DNA of 27,403 nt from Sedimentisphaera sp050251615 (GCA_050251615.1 JBFWMM010000039.1:1-27403), one strand, 5' to 3'; counted from the stretch's first letter, positions 16,714-23,653 are shown. Numbers and translations are program-made. The notes: generated by a model from the letters alone, not told the origin.

Positions 16714-16880
16714 GCGCGCAAGCAATGCGAAGAAAATGCTCACGTAAACGCCAACCAATGCCTGAAAAACCAAACCGATGCCACGGATAATATACGTTCG
16801 TAATCCGGCATGAGACGCAAAATCTTGCGTCTCTACAATATACGATGTTCCCGCGGATTGTTTCATCAATCCGTAATGAC
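16714..16880 (-). repeat. Dispersed modular repeat, copy 4 (inverted), upstream of the GH78 gene
   Basis: Reverse-complemented, it reads ATTACGGATTGAT, then CGCGGGAACATCGTATATTG, the palindrome (16812-16833), TTACGAACGTATATTATCC, a degenerate module B with GGCATTGGTTGGCGTTTACG, and TTCGCATTGCTTGCGC. In the element's own orientation the palindrome loop is GATT, as in copy 2. It faces the opposite way to copy 3, so the two bracket the rhamnosidase gene as an inverted pair. The rest of 16536-17021 holds the GH78 leader and promoter and the pheA promoter; no other gene is supported. Confidence 0.8.
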
Positions 16881-16915
16881 GCTCCGCAAGAAGCCTGCCA
16901 AAAACCTTTTCATAT

Positions 16916-16943
16916 TTGACATTTCCCCGTTTTTCCTTATAAG
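16916..16943 (+). promoter_or_regulatory. Promoter for the pheA-led housekeeping run
   Basis: A perfect TTGACA (16916-16921) and TATAAG (16938-16943) are spaced 16 bp apart. Transcription would begin near 16950, about 70 nt before the pheA start at 17022. It is the best-matching promoter in the window and lies just past repeat copy 4. Confidence 0.7.
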
Positions 16944-17021
16944 TACTTGGTTTGTAAAGCGGACGGGTTTCGGATAAGGCCGTGCCGCGCAGTTATTACT
17001 ATTTCTAAGCAGCCGGAACTG

Positions 17022-18095
17022 ATGTCACTCGAAGATCTGAGAAAAAAAATAGACTCGCTCGACAAGCAACTCGTCGAACTGCTCAACGAACGCGCGCGAA
17101 TCGTCGTGGAGGTGGGCAATATCAAGCGCGAGACGGGCGAAGCCCCGATTTACGCGCCCGACCGCGAGAAGGAAGTTCTCGCGAAGATCTGCTCGCTCAA
17201 TGAGGGGCCCCTGCCCGATAAGACGCTCAAAGCCGTTTGGCGTGAGCTGATGAGCGGTTCGTTCTTCCTCGAACGCCCGCTTCGCATCGCGTTTCTCGGC
17301 CCCGCCGGCAGCTACTCACATCAGGCCAGCATGACGAAATTCGGCCGGAGCGTGGATTATGTACCGCTGAAAGCCATCAGGGGTGTTTTCAATGAAGTCG
17401 CCCGAGGCCAGTGCGATTTCGGGGTTGTACCGGTGGAAAACAGTACAGGCGGAGGCGTCATAGAGACGCTCGATTCCTTTCTCGAAACTAACATAATGAT
17501 ATGCGCCGAGATGGAGATGCCCATACATCACAACCTGCTGAGCAACTGTCCGCTCGAGAAAATCGAAAAGATATACTCCAAACCCGAGGTGTTCGCGCAG
17601 TGCCGCAACTGGCTTGATGAAAATGACTGCGAAGCCAAAATCGTAACAGAAGCCTCCACGGCCAAAGCCGCCAAGCTTGCAAGCGAGAATGAGAACTGCG
17701 CCGCAATAGGCTCGGCGCTCGCAGGCACAATATACAATCTGGCAATACAATATGAAAATATAGAGGACCGCCCCGACAACATCACCCGCTTTCTCGTCAT
17801 AGCAAGGCACGACACCCCTCGCACCGGCGACGACAAAACGGCTGTGGTATTTACCACGCCCCACCGCCCCGGCTCGCTGTTTGAAGTGCTGGGCATTTTT
17901 GACAAGTACGACATAAACCTGACGAGAATCGAATCGCGTCCGAATAAGACGAGGAACTGGGAATACCACTTCTTCGCCGACCTCGCCGGCCATAAAACAG
18001 ACGACAACGTCCTGCGCGCGCTCGACCGCATCCGCGAGACAACGATACAGGTGCAGGTGCTGGGGAGCTTCCCGAGATATAAAGACGAACTGTAA
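17022..18095 (+). CDS. pheA: Bifunctional chorismate mutase/prephenate dehydratase (P-protein)
   Basis: Converts chorismate to prephenate and then to phenylpyruvate, the committed route to phenylalanine. From the ATG at 17022 it is 357 residues, typical for P-proteins. The AroQ-type chorismate mutase domain (about 1-85) shows RKKIDSLDKQLVELLNER and APDREKEV. The prephenate dehydratase domain (about 87-262) shows FLGPAGSYSHQA, PVENSTGGG and the catalytic T255-R256-F257. A C-terminal ACT domain (about 272-350) carries PGSL (283-286) and ESRP (304-307), the phenylalanine-binding motifs, so feedback inhibition is expected. An upstream TTG at 16947 is in frame but adds 25 non-family residues, so 17022 is preferred. 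It opens a plus-strand run of ten genes; tpiA follows after 64 bp. Confidence 0.96.
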   Translation: MSLEDLRKKIDSLDKQLVELLNERARIVVEVGNIKRETGEAPIYAPDREKEVLAKICSLNEGPLPDKTLKAVWRELMSGSFFLERPLRIAFLGPAGSYSHQASMTKFGRSVDYVPLKAIRGVFNEVARGQCDFGVVPVENSTGGGVIETLDSFLETNIMICAEMEMPIHHNLLSNCPLEKIEKIYSKPEVFAQCRNWLDENDCEAKIVTEASTAKAAKLASENENCAAIGSALAGTIYNLAIQYENIEDRPDNITRFLVIARHDTPRTGDDKTAVVFTTPHRPGSLFEVLGIFDKYDINLTRIESRPNKTRNWEYHFFADLAGHKTDDNVLRALDRIRETTIQVQVLGSFPRYKDEL

Positions 18096-18159
18096 ATACG
18101 AAGCGCAGAAGAGCCTTCGACAAGAACTGATAACTTACAACAAACTATCGGAGCATAAA

Positions 18160-18930
18160 ATGAGAAAACCATTTATAGCCGCAAATTGGAAGATGAACAC
18201 GAACAGCCAGTTCGCAATTGAGCTTGCAACGGGCCTCGAAAAAGCAATCGCGGATGTCAAGAACGTCAGCGTGGCAGTATGCCCGCCTTTCGTTTACGCG
18301 CAGTCTGTGGCAAAGAGCCTGCCCGCCGAGGCGGTTGTGGCAGTGGGTGCACAGGACGTTTACTTCGAGGGCAACGGTGCTTTCACCGGCGAAATCAGCT
18401 GCGAGATGCTCAAAGATATCTGTTGCGAATACGTCATCACGGGCCACTCTGAAAGAAGGCACATAATCGGCGAGAGCGATGAGCTTATCAACAAGAAAAC
18501 CCGCGCTGCTCTCGCAGCGGGCCTTAAGCCCATCTTCTGCATCGGCGAATTGCTCGAACAGCGCGAATCAGGCGAAACTAATGCTGTCTGCGAAGAGCAG
18601 ATCCGCAAAGGCTTCGAGGGCATCAGCGCCGAAGACGCACTCAAGGTAACCGTGGCTTATGAACCCGTGTGGGCCATCGGCACCGGCAAAACCGCAACCA
18701 GCGCACAGGCACAGGAAGTGCACGCTTTCGTTCGCAGCATACTCGCCGACATCTACGACCAGGCAACAGCTGACAAGATGGTCATCCAGTACGGCGGTTC
18801 GGCAAAGCCCGAAAACACAAAAGAGCTCATGAGCTGCCCCGATGTTGACGGTCTGCTTGTCGGCGGCGCGGGATTGAAGGTTGACAGTTTCTCCAAAATG
18901 GTGAAAATAACCGACGCCCTCTACGCCTGA
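18160..18930 (+). CDS. tpiA: Triose-phosphate isomerase
   Basis: Interconverts dihydroxyacetone phosphate and glyceraldehyde 3-phosphate in glycolysis. 256 residues, the normal length for a (beta/alpha)8 monomer that acts as a dimer. The active-site residues are visible: N9 and K11 in AANWKMN, H96 in ITGHSERR, E168 in AYEPVWAIGTGKTA. The phosphate-binding YGGSAKPEN has Ala where Val is usual, and GGAGLK replaces the commoner GGASL; both look like mild variants. CGGAG lies 7 bp before the start. The adjacent secG gene is a frequent neighbour of tpiA in bacteria, which supports both calls. Confidence 0.97.
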   Translation: MRKPFIAANWKMNTNSQFAIELATGLEKAIADVKNVSVAVCPPFVYAQSVAKSLPAEAVVAVGAQDVYFEGNGAFTGEISCEMLKDICCEYVITGHSERRHIIGESDELINKKTRAALAAGLKPIFCIGELLEQRESGETNAVCEEQIRKGFEGISAEDALKVTVAYEPVWAIGTGKTATSAQAQEVHAFVRSILADIYDQATADKMVIQYGGSAKPENTKELMSCPDVDGLLVGGAGLKVDSFSKMVKITDALYA

Positions 18931-18960
18931 TAAGCGAAGAGTAAAGAGTTAGATATAACA

Positions 18961-19016
18961 GCCGTCCCGCCTTCGCTTCTGATATGTAAAAGAAGCGTAT
19001 TTAAGGCGGGCGCGGC
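18961..19016 (+). terminator. Long imperfect hairpin between tpiA and secG
   Basis: Arms CGCTTCT and AGAAGCG enclose a 10-nt loop; further out CCCGCCTT pairs with AAGGCGGG and GCCG with CGGC, with an internal bulge. Only a weak T-rich segment follows. It could be a partial terminator or an RNA-processing or stability element setting tpiA and secG levels apart. Confidence 0.45.
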
Positions 19017-19042
19017 TTCTTTGGAAACAAAAGGAAAAGATA

Positions 19043-19615
19043 ATGTTGTTACTACTTGCAAAAGTATCGTTTCTCGTTGGCCTGGCAGCTGTTGTCTGGG
19101 CTATAGCGGGCATCCTGCTTATCCTTATCATCCTCGTACAGAAGGGTAAGGGAGGGGGACTCGGCTCTGCCTTTGGCGGGGGAAGCTCAAGCCTTCTCGG
19201 CACAAAGACCGGCGACTTCCTCACATGGTTCACGATCGGTCTTGTAACCGTTTTTCTGCTTCTCAGTATCATAATGGCAAAGGCGTACCGCCCGAGCGAA
19301 CTCGACATCCTGAAGTCACAGCAGGCTGATACAGCAGCGATTGATGATTCTCTCATGCTTGACGAAAAGCTCCTCGAAGACACAGGTGATTCGACTGCCG
19401 AGCCGACAGCTGCCGTAGAAGAAACGACAGAATCCGCGCAAGAGGCAGTGGAACAGGCAACTCCTGAGGCTACTGCCGTAGAAGAAACGACAGAATCTGC
19501 CCAAGAGGCAGTGGAACAGGCAACCCCTGAGGCTGCTGCCGTAGAAGAAACGGCAGAATCTGCCCAAGAGGCAGTGGAACAGGAAGCGGCCAAGGCTGCT
19601 CCGACTGCCGAATAA
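19043..19615 (+). CDS. secG: Preprotein translocase subunit SecG with a repetitive acidic tail
   Basis: Accessory subunit of the SecYEG protein-export channel in the inner membrane. It has two membrane segments (about 5-32 and 60-80) joined by the conserved glycine-rich loop KGKGGGLGSAFGGGSSSLLG (34-53). The core fits SecG, but the protein is 190 residues against about 75-115 in many bacteria. The extra length is a C-terminal Glu/Ala/Thr-rich tail built from three near-identical 21-residue units (about 124-186). AAGGAAA stands 6 bp before the start. It follows tpiA, a common arrangement. The tail may be disordered; its role is unknown. Confidence 0.93.
   Translation: MLLLLAKVSFLVGLAAVVWAIAGILLILIILVQKGKGGGLGSAFGGGSSSLLGTKTGDFLTWFTIGLVTVFLLLSIIMAKAYRPSELDILKSQQADTAAIDDSLMLDEKLLEDTGDSTAEPTAAVEETTESAQEAVEQATPEATAVEETTESAQEAVEQATPEAAAVEETAESAQEAVEQEAAKAAPTAE
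19412..19600 (+). repeat. Three 63-bp in-frame tandem repeats in secG
   Basis: Units at 19412-19474, 19475-19537 and 19538-19600 each begin GCCGTAGAAGAAACG and encode the 21-residue pattern AVEETTESAQEAVEQATPEA plus one residue. Units 1 and 2 differ at about four bases; unit 3 diverges at its end (EQEAAKAA). The near-identity of the DNA suggests recent expansion. Confidence 0.9.
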
Positions 19616-19644
19616 GCGCGTTATTTTTTCATAGAAACCAATCG

Positions 19645-19677
19645 GGCAGCAGAGGGGCACGCGCTCTTTCTGCTGCC
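19645..19677 (+). terminator. Hairpin after secG, possible terminator or attenuator
   Basis: Perfect 9-bp arms GGCAGCAGA (19645-19653) and TCTGCTGCC (19669-19677) lie 30 bp past the secG stop. A TTCTCT tract follows, with no clean T-run, so termination may be partial. yicC begins 44 bp downstream. Confidence 0.45.
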
Positions 19678-19720
19678 TTCTCTGATTATGCGGCCCTGTG
19701 CCAAAAGCGGAAATAGAGCT

Positions 19721-20596
19721 ATGCTACAAAGTATGACAGGCTTCGGCGAAGCGGAAATAGAGAGTTGCGGTATCCTGTTTACGGTTCAGATAAAGACGGT
19801 AAACAACAAGTACCTCAAAGCGGCCTGCAAGCTCCCCGAAGTTATTTCTTTTCTCGAAGAGAGCGCAGAACGTGTGCTTCGCGGCAAGCTCTGCAGAGGC
19901 TCGGTGAGTATGTCAGTAACGGCGAGAAGCGTGAAGCAGGCTCCGCTGGTACAGGTGAGCGGTGAGATGCTCCGCTTCTATATTGAGCAGCTCAGTAGCG
20001 CCTCACACGGCCTTGCGTCCATAGACGCCTCCGCCCTGCTCTCCATGCCCGGCGTGATTGAGCCGTACAAGATTAACCAGGCGAGCAGGGATAAAATCGC
20101 CGCAGACATCGAAACGGCAATCGGCGCTGCCTGCGAGGCGGTGATCGAGATGCGCCGCGCAGAAGGCCGGCTTCTAAAAGAAGACCTGCTGGACAACTGT
20201 ACGAAAATCGAAGGGATTCTCGCTATCATTGCAGAGCGCGTGCCGGTGGTAGTACAGCAATACCGCGAGAAACTGCGCACCAGGATTGATGAGCTGATAA
20301 AGGCCGCCAAGATAACCGTGGACGAGGCGATACTCATCCGCGAAACGGCCGTATTTGCAGACCGCAGCGACATATCCGAGGAGATTCAGCGCTTGCGTTC
20401 GCATATCGTACAGTTCAGGGCAATCTGCGCAGAGGGTGTGAACGTGGGCAAGCGGCTCGACTTCCTCACGCAGGAAATGTTCCGCGAGGCAAACACAATC
20501 GGCAGCAAGGCATCCGATGCCGAGATATGCCAGAGGGTGGTTGATGTGAAGAGCTGCATAGACAGAATAAAAGAACAGGTGCAGAATGCCGAGTAA
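19721..20596 (+). CDS. yicC: YicC/YloC-family endoribonuclease
   Basis: Members of this family are reported to cleave RNA and, in E. coli, to influence small-RNA turnover. From the ATG at 19721 the protein begins MLQSMTGFGEAE, the family hallmark, and has 291 residues, as expected. An earlier ATG at 19688 would add 11 residues with no family counterpart. The N-terminal YicC domain covers about 1-155. The C-terminal DUF1732 domain (about 205-291) shows DISEEIQRLRSHI and GKRLDFLTQEMFREANTIGS, highly characteristic. Its last 11 bp overlap the start of gmk, indicating translational coupling; yicC-gmk-rpoZ is a conserved bacterial cluster. Confidence 0.95.
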   Translation: MLQSMTGFGEAEIESCGILFTVQIKTVNNKYLKAACKLPEVISFLEESAERVLRGKLCRGSVSMSVTARSVKQAPLVQVSGEMLRFYIEQLSSASHGLASIDASALLSMPGVIEPYKINQASRDKIAADIETAIGAACEAVIEMRRAEGRLLKEDLLDNCTKIEGILAIIAERVPVVVQQYREKLRTRIDELIKAAKITVDEAILIRETAVFADRSDISEEIQRLRSHIVQFRAICAEGVNVGKRLDFLTQEMFREANTIGSKASDAEICQRVVDVKSCIDRIKEQVQNAE

Positions 20597-21146
20597 GAAG
20601 GGAAAGCTGTTTGTTATCAGCGGCCCCAGCGGCGTAGGCAAAGGGACGATAGTAAAGGCGCTGTGCCCCCAATATGCGCAGGTGAGCGTAAGCGCGACAA
20701 CCAGACCGCAGGGAAAAGGCGAGGTTGACGGGACAAACTACTACTTTCTCACGAGGCAGGAGTTTGAAAGGCGCATCAGCGAAGGCTTATTTCTGGAGCA
20801 TGCAGAAGTGTTCGGCAATCTCTACGGCACACCCGCCAAAGAGATAAAGCGTGAGCTGGAAGCAGGCAGGAACATCATACTTGAAATTGATGTTCAAGGC
20901 GCTTTGCAGGTTAAATCAAAGATGCCGGAAGCCGTGATGATATTCATCCTGCCCCCGAGCATGGAAGAGCTTGAGCGCAGAATTCGCGCAAGAGGCCGCG
21001 ATACTGAAGAAGTTATTGCGGAGAGGCTTGAAAAGGCCGCACTCGAAATGAAAATTGGAAAAGAACATTACGATTATTTCGTAGTAAACGATATACTTGA
21101 AAACGCTGTCCGAGAAACAGCAGAAATTATTGACAGCAATAATTGA
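20586..21146 (+). CDS. gmk: Guanylate kinase
   Basis: Phosphorylates GMP to GDP with ATP, essential for GTP and dGTP supply. 186 residues, normal length. The P-loop is GPSGVGKGT (13-21). The GMP-binding segment includes SATTRP (36-41), GEVDGTNYYF (45-54) and YGTP (80-83); DVQGA (102-106) and the arginine-rich lid RRIRARGRD (131-139) are present. It overlaps yicC by 11 bp and is followed by rpoZ after 12 bp, so the three genes are almost certainly co-transcribed. Confidence 0.97.
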   Translation: MPSKKGKLFVISGPSGVGKGTIVKALCPQYAQVSVSATTRPQGKGEVDGTNYYFLTRQEFERRISEGLFLEHAEVFGNLYGTPAKEIKRELEAGRNIILEIDVQGALQVKSKMPEAVMIFILPPSMEELERRIRARGRDTEEVIAERLEKAALEMKIGKEHYDYFVVNDILENAVRETAEIIDSNN

Positions 21147-21158
21147 AGGAAAAGAAAA

Positions 21159-21362
21159 ATGATCGAAACACTCAAATACGATGAGATCTCCAACAAGGTG
21201 GGCGGAAGCTTCAAACTGAGCGTACTCATCCAGAAGAGAATGAAGGAAATCATGGAAGGCGCAAGGCCTCTCGTCGAGGATACCAGAGGCAAAACACTGA
21301 TGGAGATTGTTGTTCAGGAAATCATGGAGGACAAGATCACTTTCGAGATGGAAGCCGAATAA
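21159..21362 (+). CDS. rpoZ: DNA-directed RNA polymerase omega subunit
   Basis: A small subunit that assists assembly of beta-prime into RNA polymerase. 67 residues, within the usual 60-95 range. KVGGSFKLSVLIQKRMKEI matches the omega core helix pattern (K-G-x-F-x-L, then R-x-x-x), followed by GARPLVE and an EI-rich C-terminal segment, corresponding to the conserved K-x-x-x-x-A-x-x-E-I region of the family. AAGGAAA precedes the ATG. Position directly after gmk is the classic location. The sequence is divergent, so context carries part of the call. Confidence 0.85.
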   Translation: MIETLKYDEISNKVGGSFKLSVLIQKRMKEIMEGARPLVEDTRGKTLMEIVVQEIMEDKITFEMEAE

Positions 21363-21393
21363 GGCACATCAGCGCAAGCTGAGTGAAATACCG

Positions 21394-21954
21394 ATGAGAC
21401 TTGAAGGAAAAACCATTCTCCTGGGGATTACAGGGGGCGTTGCCGCGTACAAGACGGCGGAGCTCGCCTCCAGACTCCGCAAGGAGGGCGCCCGCCTGCG
21501 GACCATTATGACAGCAAGCGCTTGCGAGCTGATAACGCCGAAGCTGATAGAAGCGGTAAGCGCCGGCCCCGTATTCACATCGCTGTGGACGCAGCCGGAG
21601 AACTATAAAATTGGACATATCGAGCTGCTTGACGGCGCGGATATTGTCGTGGTTGCGCCGGCCACGGCCAACATCATCGGCAAATTCGCATGCGGCATCG
21701 CAGACGACCTGCTCAGCACCACGCTTTGCGCGGGCTGGCATAAAAAGATGCTGTTCGCCCCCGCGATGAACAGCGGTATGTGGACAAATCCAGCAACGCA
21801 GCGCAACATTGCCCTGCTCAAAGAGCTGGGCGTTTCAATCATCGGGCCGGCTGAAGGACATCTCGCCTGCGGAGTCAGTGATGTGGGCAGAATGAGCGAG
21901 GCGGCGGAGATTGCCGAGAGGGTGATCTCGATATGCGCGCAGCGATCCGTCTAA
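21394..21954 (+). CDS. coaC: Phosphopantothenoylcysteine decarboxylase (stand-alone CoaC)
   Basis: An FMN enzyme that decarboxylates 4'-phosphopantothenoylcysteine to 4'-phosphopantetheine in coenzyme A synthesis. 186 residues covering only the flavoprotein half of the usual bifunctional CoaBC (about 400 residues). Family residues are present: GITGGVAAYK (11-20), the active-site H75 in GHIEL, APATAN (88-93), the PAMNSGMW motif (123-130) and C159 in LACGVSDVGRM. No phosphopantothenoylcysteine synthetase (CoaB) domain follows in any frame; the next gene is trpR-like. The ATG at 21394 gives a family-like N terminus, whereas a longer reading from 21307 would overlap rpoZ. A gmk-rpoZ-coaBC order is common, so the half-gene here is notable. 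Confidence 0.92.
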   Translation: MRLEGKTILLGITGGVAAYKTAELASRLRKEGARLRTIMTASACELITPKLIEAVSAGPVFTSLWTQPENYKIGHIELLDGADIVVVAPATANIIGKFACGIADDLLSTTLCAGWHKKMLFAPAMNSGMWTNPATQRNIALLKELGVSIIGPAEGHLACGVSDVGRMSEAAEIAERVISICAQRSV

Positions 21955-21989
21955 CGGAAGCGGTTTTAATTCAAAGTGAGGGTTTGTAC

Positions 21990-22250
21990 ATGGTTGACAA
22001 GACAGATATAATCCAAGTTCTGGCGGCAATCGACAACGAAAAGGATATGTCTCAATTCTTGAGCGAGATCCTTACCCCCGGGGAAAATAAAGACATAGCC
22101 TTGCGATGGCGTCTTCTGCATATGATCAGGGAAGGCGTACCGCAGCGCAAAATTGCCTCTGAACTGGGCGTGAGTCTGTGCAAGATCACACGTGGTTCAA
22201 GGATACTGAAAGACAAGAAAAGTATTTGCAGGCGTTATCTGCCCGAGTGA
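21990..22250 (+). CDS. trpR: Trp repressor (TrpR) family DNA-binding protein
   Basis: 86 residues. It aligns with the core of E. coli TrpR: LTPGENKDIALRWRLLHMI matches the helix C region, and REGVPQRKIASELGVSL followed by ITRGSRILKD matches the helix-turn-helix. The two arginines that contact the tryptophan corepressor in E. coli (R54, R84) have counterparts here at R39 and R68. The N-terminal arm is short and the C-terminal helix F region is truncated, so dimerisation may differ. The start at 21990 has GAGGG 7 bp upstream; an earlier in-frame ATG at 21933 would overlap coaC. Effector and targets are unknown; control of aromatic amino-acid genes is an inference helped by pheA in the same run. 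A YerC/YecD-type TrpR-like protein is the alternative. Confidence 0.78.
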   Translation: MVDKTDIIQVLAAIDNEKDMSQFLSEILTPGENKDIALRWRLLHMIREGVPQRKIASELGVSLCKITRGSRILKDKKSICRRYLPE

Positions 22251-22278
22251 TGTAACTCGCGCGATTTCGCGGGCACAA

Positions 22279-22307
22279 GGCACGGGCGAATAAGCCCACG
22301 CCGTTTT
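22279..22307 (+). terminator. Hairpin with T-run after the trpR-like gene
   Basis: GGC-AC-GGGC pairs with GCCC-AC-GCC around GAATAA, leaving an AC/AC internal loop, and GTTTT follows. It lies 28 bp past the stop and probably ends or attenuates the upstream transcript before rluB. Confidence 0.5.
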
Positions 22308-22314
22308 AACACAC

Positions 22315-22338
22315 AGCTAATAGCTGGGAAGCTAATAG
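22315..22338 (+). repeat. Direct repeat AGCTAATAG overlapping the rluB ribosome-binding site
   Basis: AGCTAATAG occurs at 22315-22323 and 22330-22338, a 15-bp period. The second copy runs into AGGAG (22337-22341), the Shine-Dalgarno sequence of rluB, with ATG 8 bp later. It could be a protein-binding site, or chance. Confidence 0.5.
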
Positions 22339-22349
22339 GAGACCATTTT

Positions 22350-23087
22350 ATGGCACAGGTAAGACTGCAGAAAATTCTGGCAGCGGCGGGTATAGACTCC
22401 CGCAGAAAATGCGAAGAACTCATCCTCGAAGGCGAAGTACGCGTGAACAGGAAGGTAGTTGATGAGCTACCCGCTTTCGCAGACCCCGAAAAAGACACTA
22501 TCACTTGCCGAGGCAAGCGAATTGAGCCGGAAAACAAGGTATATTTCCTGCTCAACAAGCCCAAAGGCTACCTCTGCACCAGCCACGACCCTTTCAACAG
22601 GCGTAAAGCGATTGATTTAGTGCCCGTGAGCCAGAGGGTATTTTGCGTCGGGCGGCTCGATGCCGACACAACCGGCGCAATCATCATCACCAACGACAGC
22701 GAACTTGCCAACCGCCTCACACATCCACGCTACGAACTGCCCAAGACCTACGAAATCAAGGTTGCAGGTGAGCTCGACGGCGAAACTATCGAGCGGCTTA
22801 AGAAAGGTGTATGGCTCAGCGAGGGCCGCACAGAACGCTCGGGGATGAGAATCATTCACCGCGGCCACAACGAAACGGTCGTGGAGATGACAATCAGACA
22901 GGGCAAAAACAGACAGGTCAGGCGTATGTTTGCCAGGCTTGGGTATAAGGTGAAGAAGCTCAAACGCAGCAAGATCGGCGTTATCACGCTTGACGGCGTG
23001 GGGCTGGGCAATTTTAAGCCGCTCACCGGCCGCCAGCTCTCCTATCTGCGCAAGGCTACAAAACTTGCCGGAGAGGACGATAAATGA
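22350..23087 (+). CDS. rluB: 23S rRNA pseudouridine synthase, RsuA/RluB family
   Basis: Isomerises a specific uridine to pseudouridine in ribosomal RNA. 245 residues, normal length. An N-terminal S4 RNA-binding domain (about 4-60) shows RLQKILAAAGIDSRRKCEEL. The catalytic domain (about 63-235) contains LLNKPKGYLCT and the active-site D104 in VGRLDADTTGAII, followed by ITND. KNRQVRRMF and LKRSKIG match the conserved C-terminal region. RluB (23S) seems likelier than RsuA (16S) or RluE/RluF from length and the S4 domain, but exact target specificity cannot be read from sequence. Its stop overlaps the thpR start by 4 bp (ATGA), so the two are translationally coupled. Confidence 0.9.
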   Translation: MAQVRLQKILAAAGIDSRRKCEELILEGEVRVNRKVVDELPAFADPEKDTITCRGKRIEPENKVYFLLNKPKGYLCTSHDPFNRRKAIDLVPVSQRVFCVGRLDADTTGAIIITNDSELANRLTHPRYELPKTYEIKVAGELDGETIERLKKGVWLSEGRTERSGMRIIHRGHNETVVEMTIRQGKNRQVRRMFARLGYKVKKLKRSKIGVITLDGVGLGNFKPLTGRQLSYLRKATKLAGEDDK

Positions 23088-23647
23088 GGACGTTTATCGC
23101 GGTTGTACCGGAGAAGCAGATTATAAAAAAGCTCGATGATGTGCAGAAGCAGCTTCGTCTGGAGATGGCCGGCCATCGCAAAGACACAAGCTGGCCGAGG
23201 CCAGAGCAGGCGCATATCACGCTTGCATTTCTCGGGGATGTGCCCGAGGAGAAGCTTGAGAGCGTCTGCGGGACGGTGGAAAACGCCGTGCGAGGCCTGC
23301 GCTCGTTTATGATTAACGTGCAGGGCACTGGCTTCTTCGGCAAAAACGCACATACCTTCTTCGCTACGGTTACAGAGGGCGCCGGAGAGCTCGGCAAACT
23401 GCGGTGGAAGGTGTCTGAGCCGCTCGCGAAAAAGGAATTTTTCGCTCCGAGCAAGAAATTTGAACCGCATATCACCCTTCTGCGCCTCAAAAGCGCAAAG
23501 CCAGGCAGGCTTGTGAAAAACATCAACTACTCCATGAGCCGCCAGCCTTTCGGCAAGACACGCGTGCAGAGCGTGTGCGTGTTCACCTCCGAGCTGACAA
23601 AGACCGGCCCCGAATATACCTGCATCGCAGAGTATTTCCTTGATTAG
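23084..23647 (+). CDS. thpR: RNA 2',3'-cyclic phosphodiesterase (2'-5' RNA ligase family)
   Basis: Opens 2',3'-cyclic phosphates on RNA ends; family members also show 2'-5' ligase activity in vitro. 187 residues, normal for the family. The two active-site HxTx motifs are present: H44-I-T-L in EQAHITLAFLG and H129-I-T-L in PHITLLRL. The N terminus MRTFIAV is typical. The start overlaps the rluB stop by 4 bp. It is the last gene of the housekeeping run; 6 bp past its stop the sequence enters the repeat block. Confidence 0.93.
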   Translation: MRTFIAVVPEKQIIKKLDDVQKQLRLEMAGHRKDTSWPRPEQAHITLAFLGDVPEEKLESVCGTVENAVRGLRSFMINVQGTGFFGKNAHTFFATVTEGAGELGKLRWKVSEPLAKKEFFAPSKKFEPHITLLRLKSAKPGRLVKNINYSMSRQPFGKTRVQSVCVFTSELTKTGPEYTCIAEYFLD

Positions 23648-23653
23648 CAACAA

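Noticed and set aside
16426..16869. A 147-residue minus-strand open frame covering repeat copy 4 and the GH78 5' end
   Set aside because: Its N-terminal part is a translation of the dispersed repeat and its C-terminal part overlaps the rhamnosidase gene in another frame.
18878..18905. TTGACA within tpiA as a secG promoter
   Set aside because: The matching -10 position (GAAAAT) is poor and lies within coding sequence; not strong enough to annotate.
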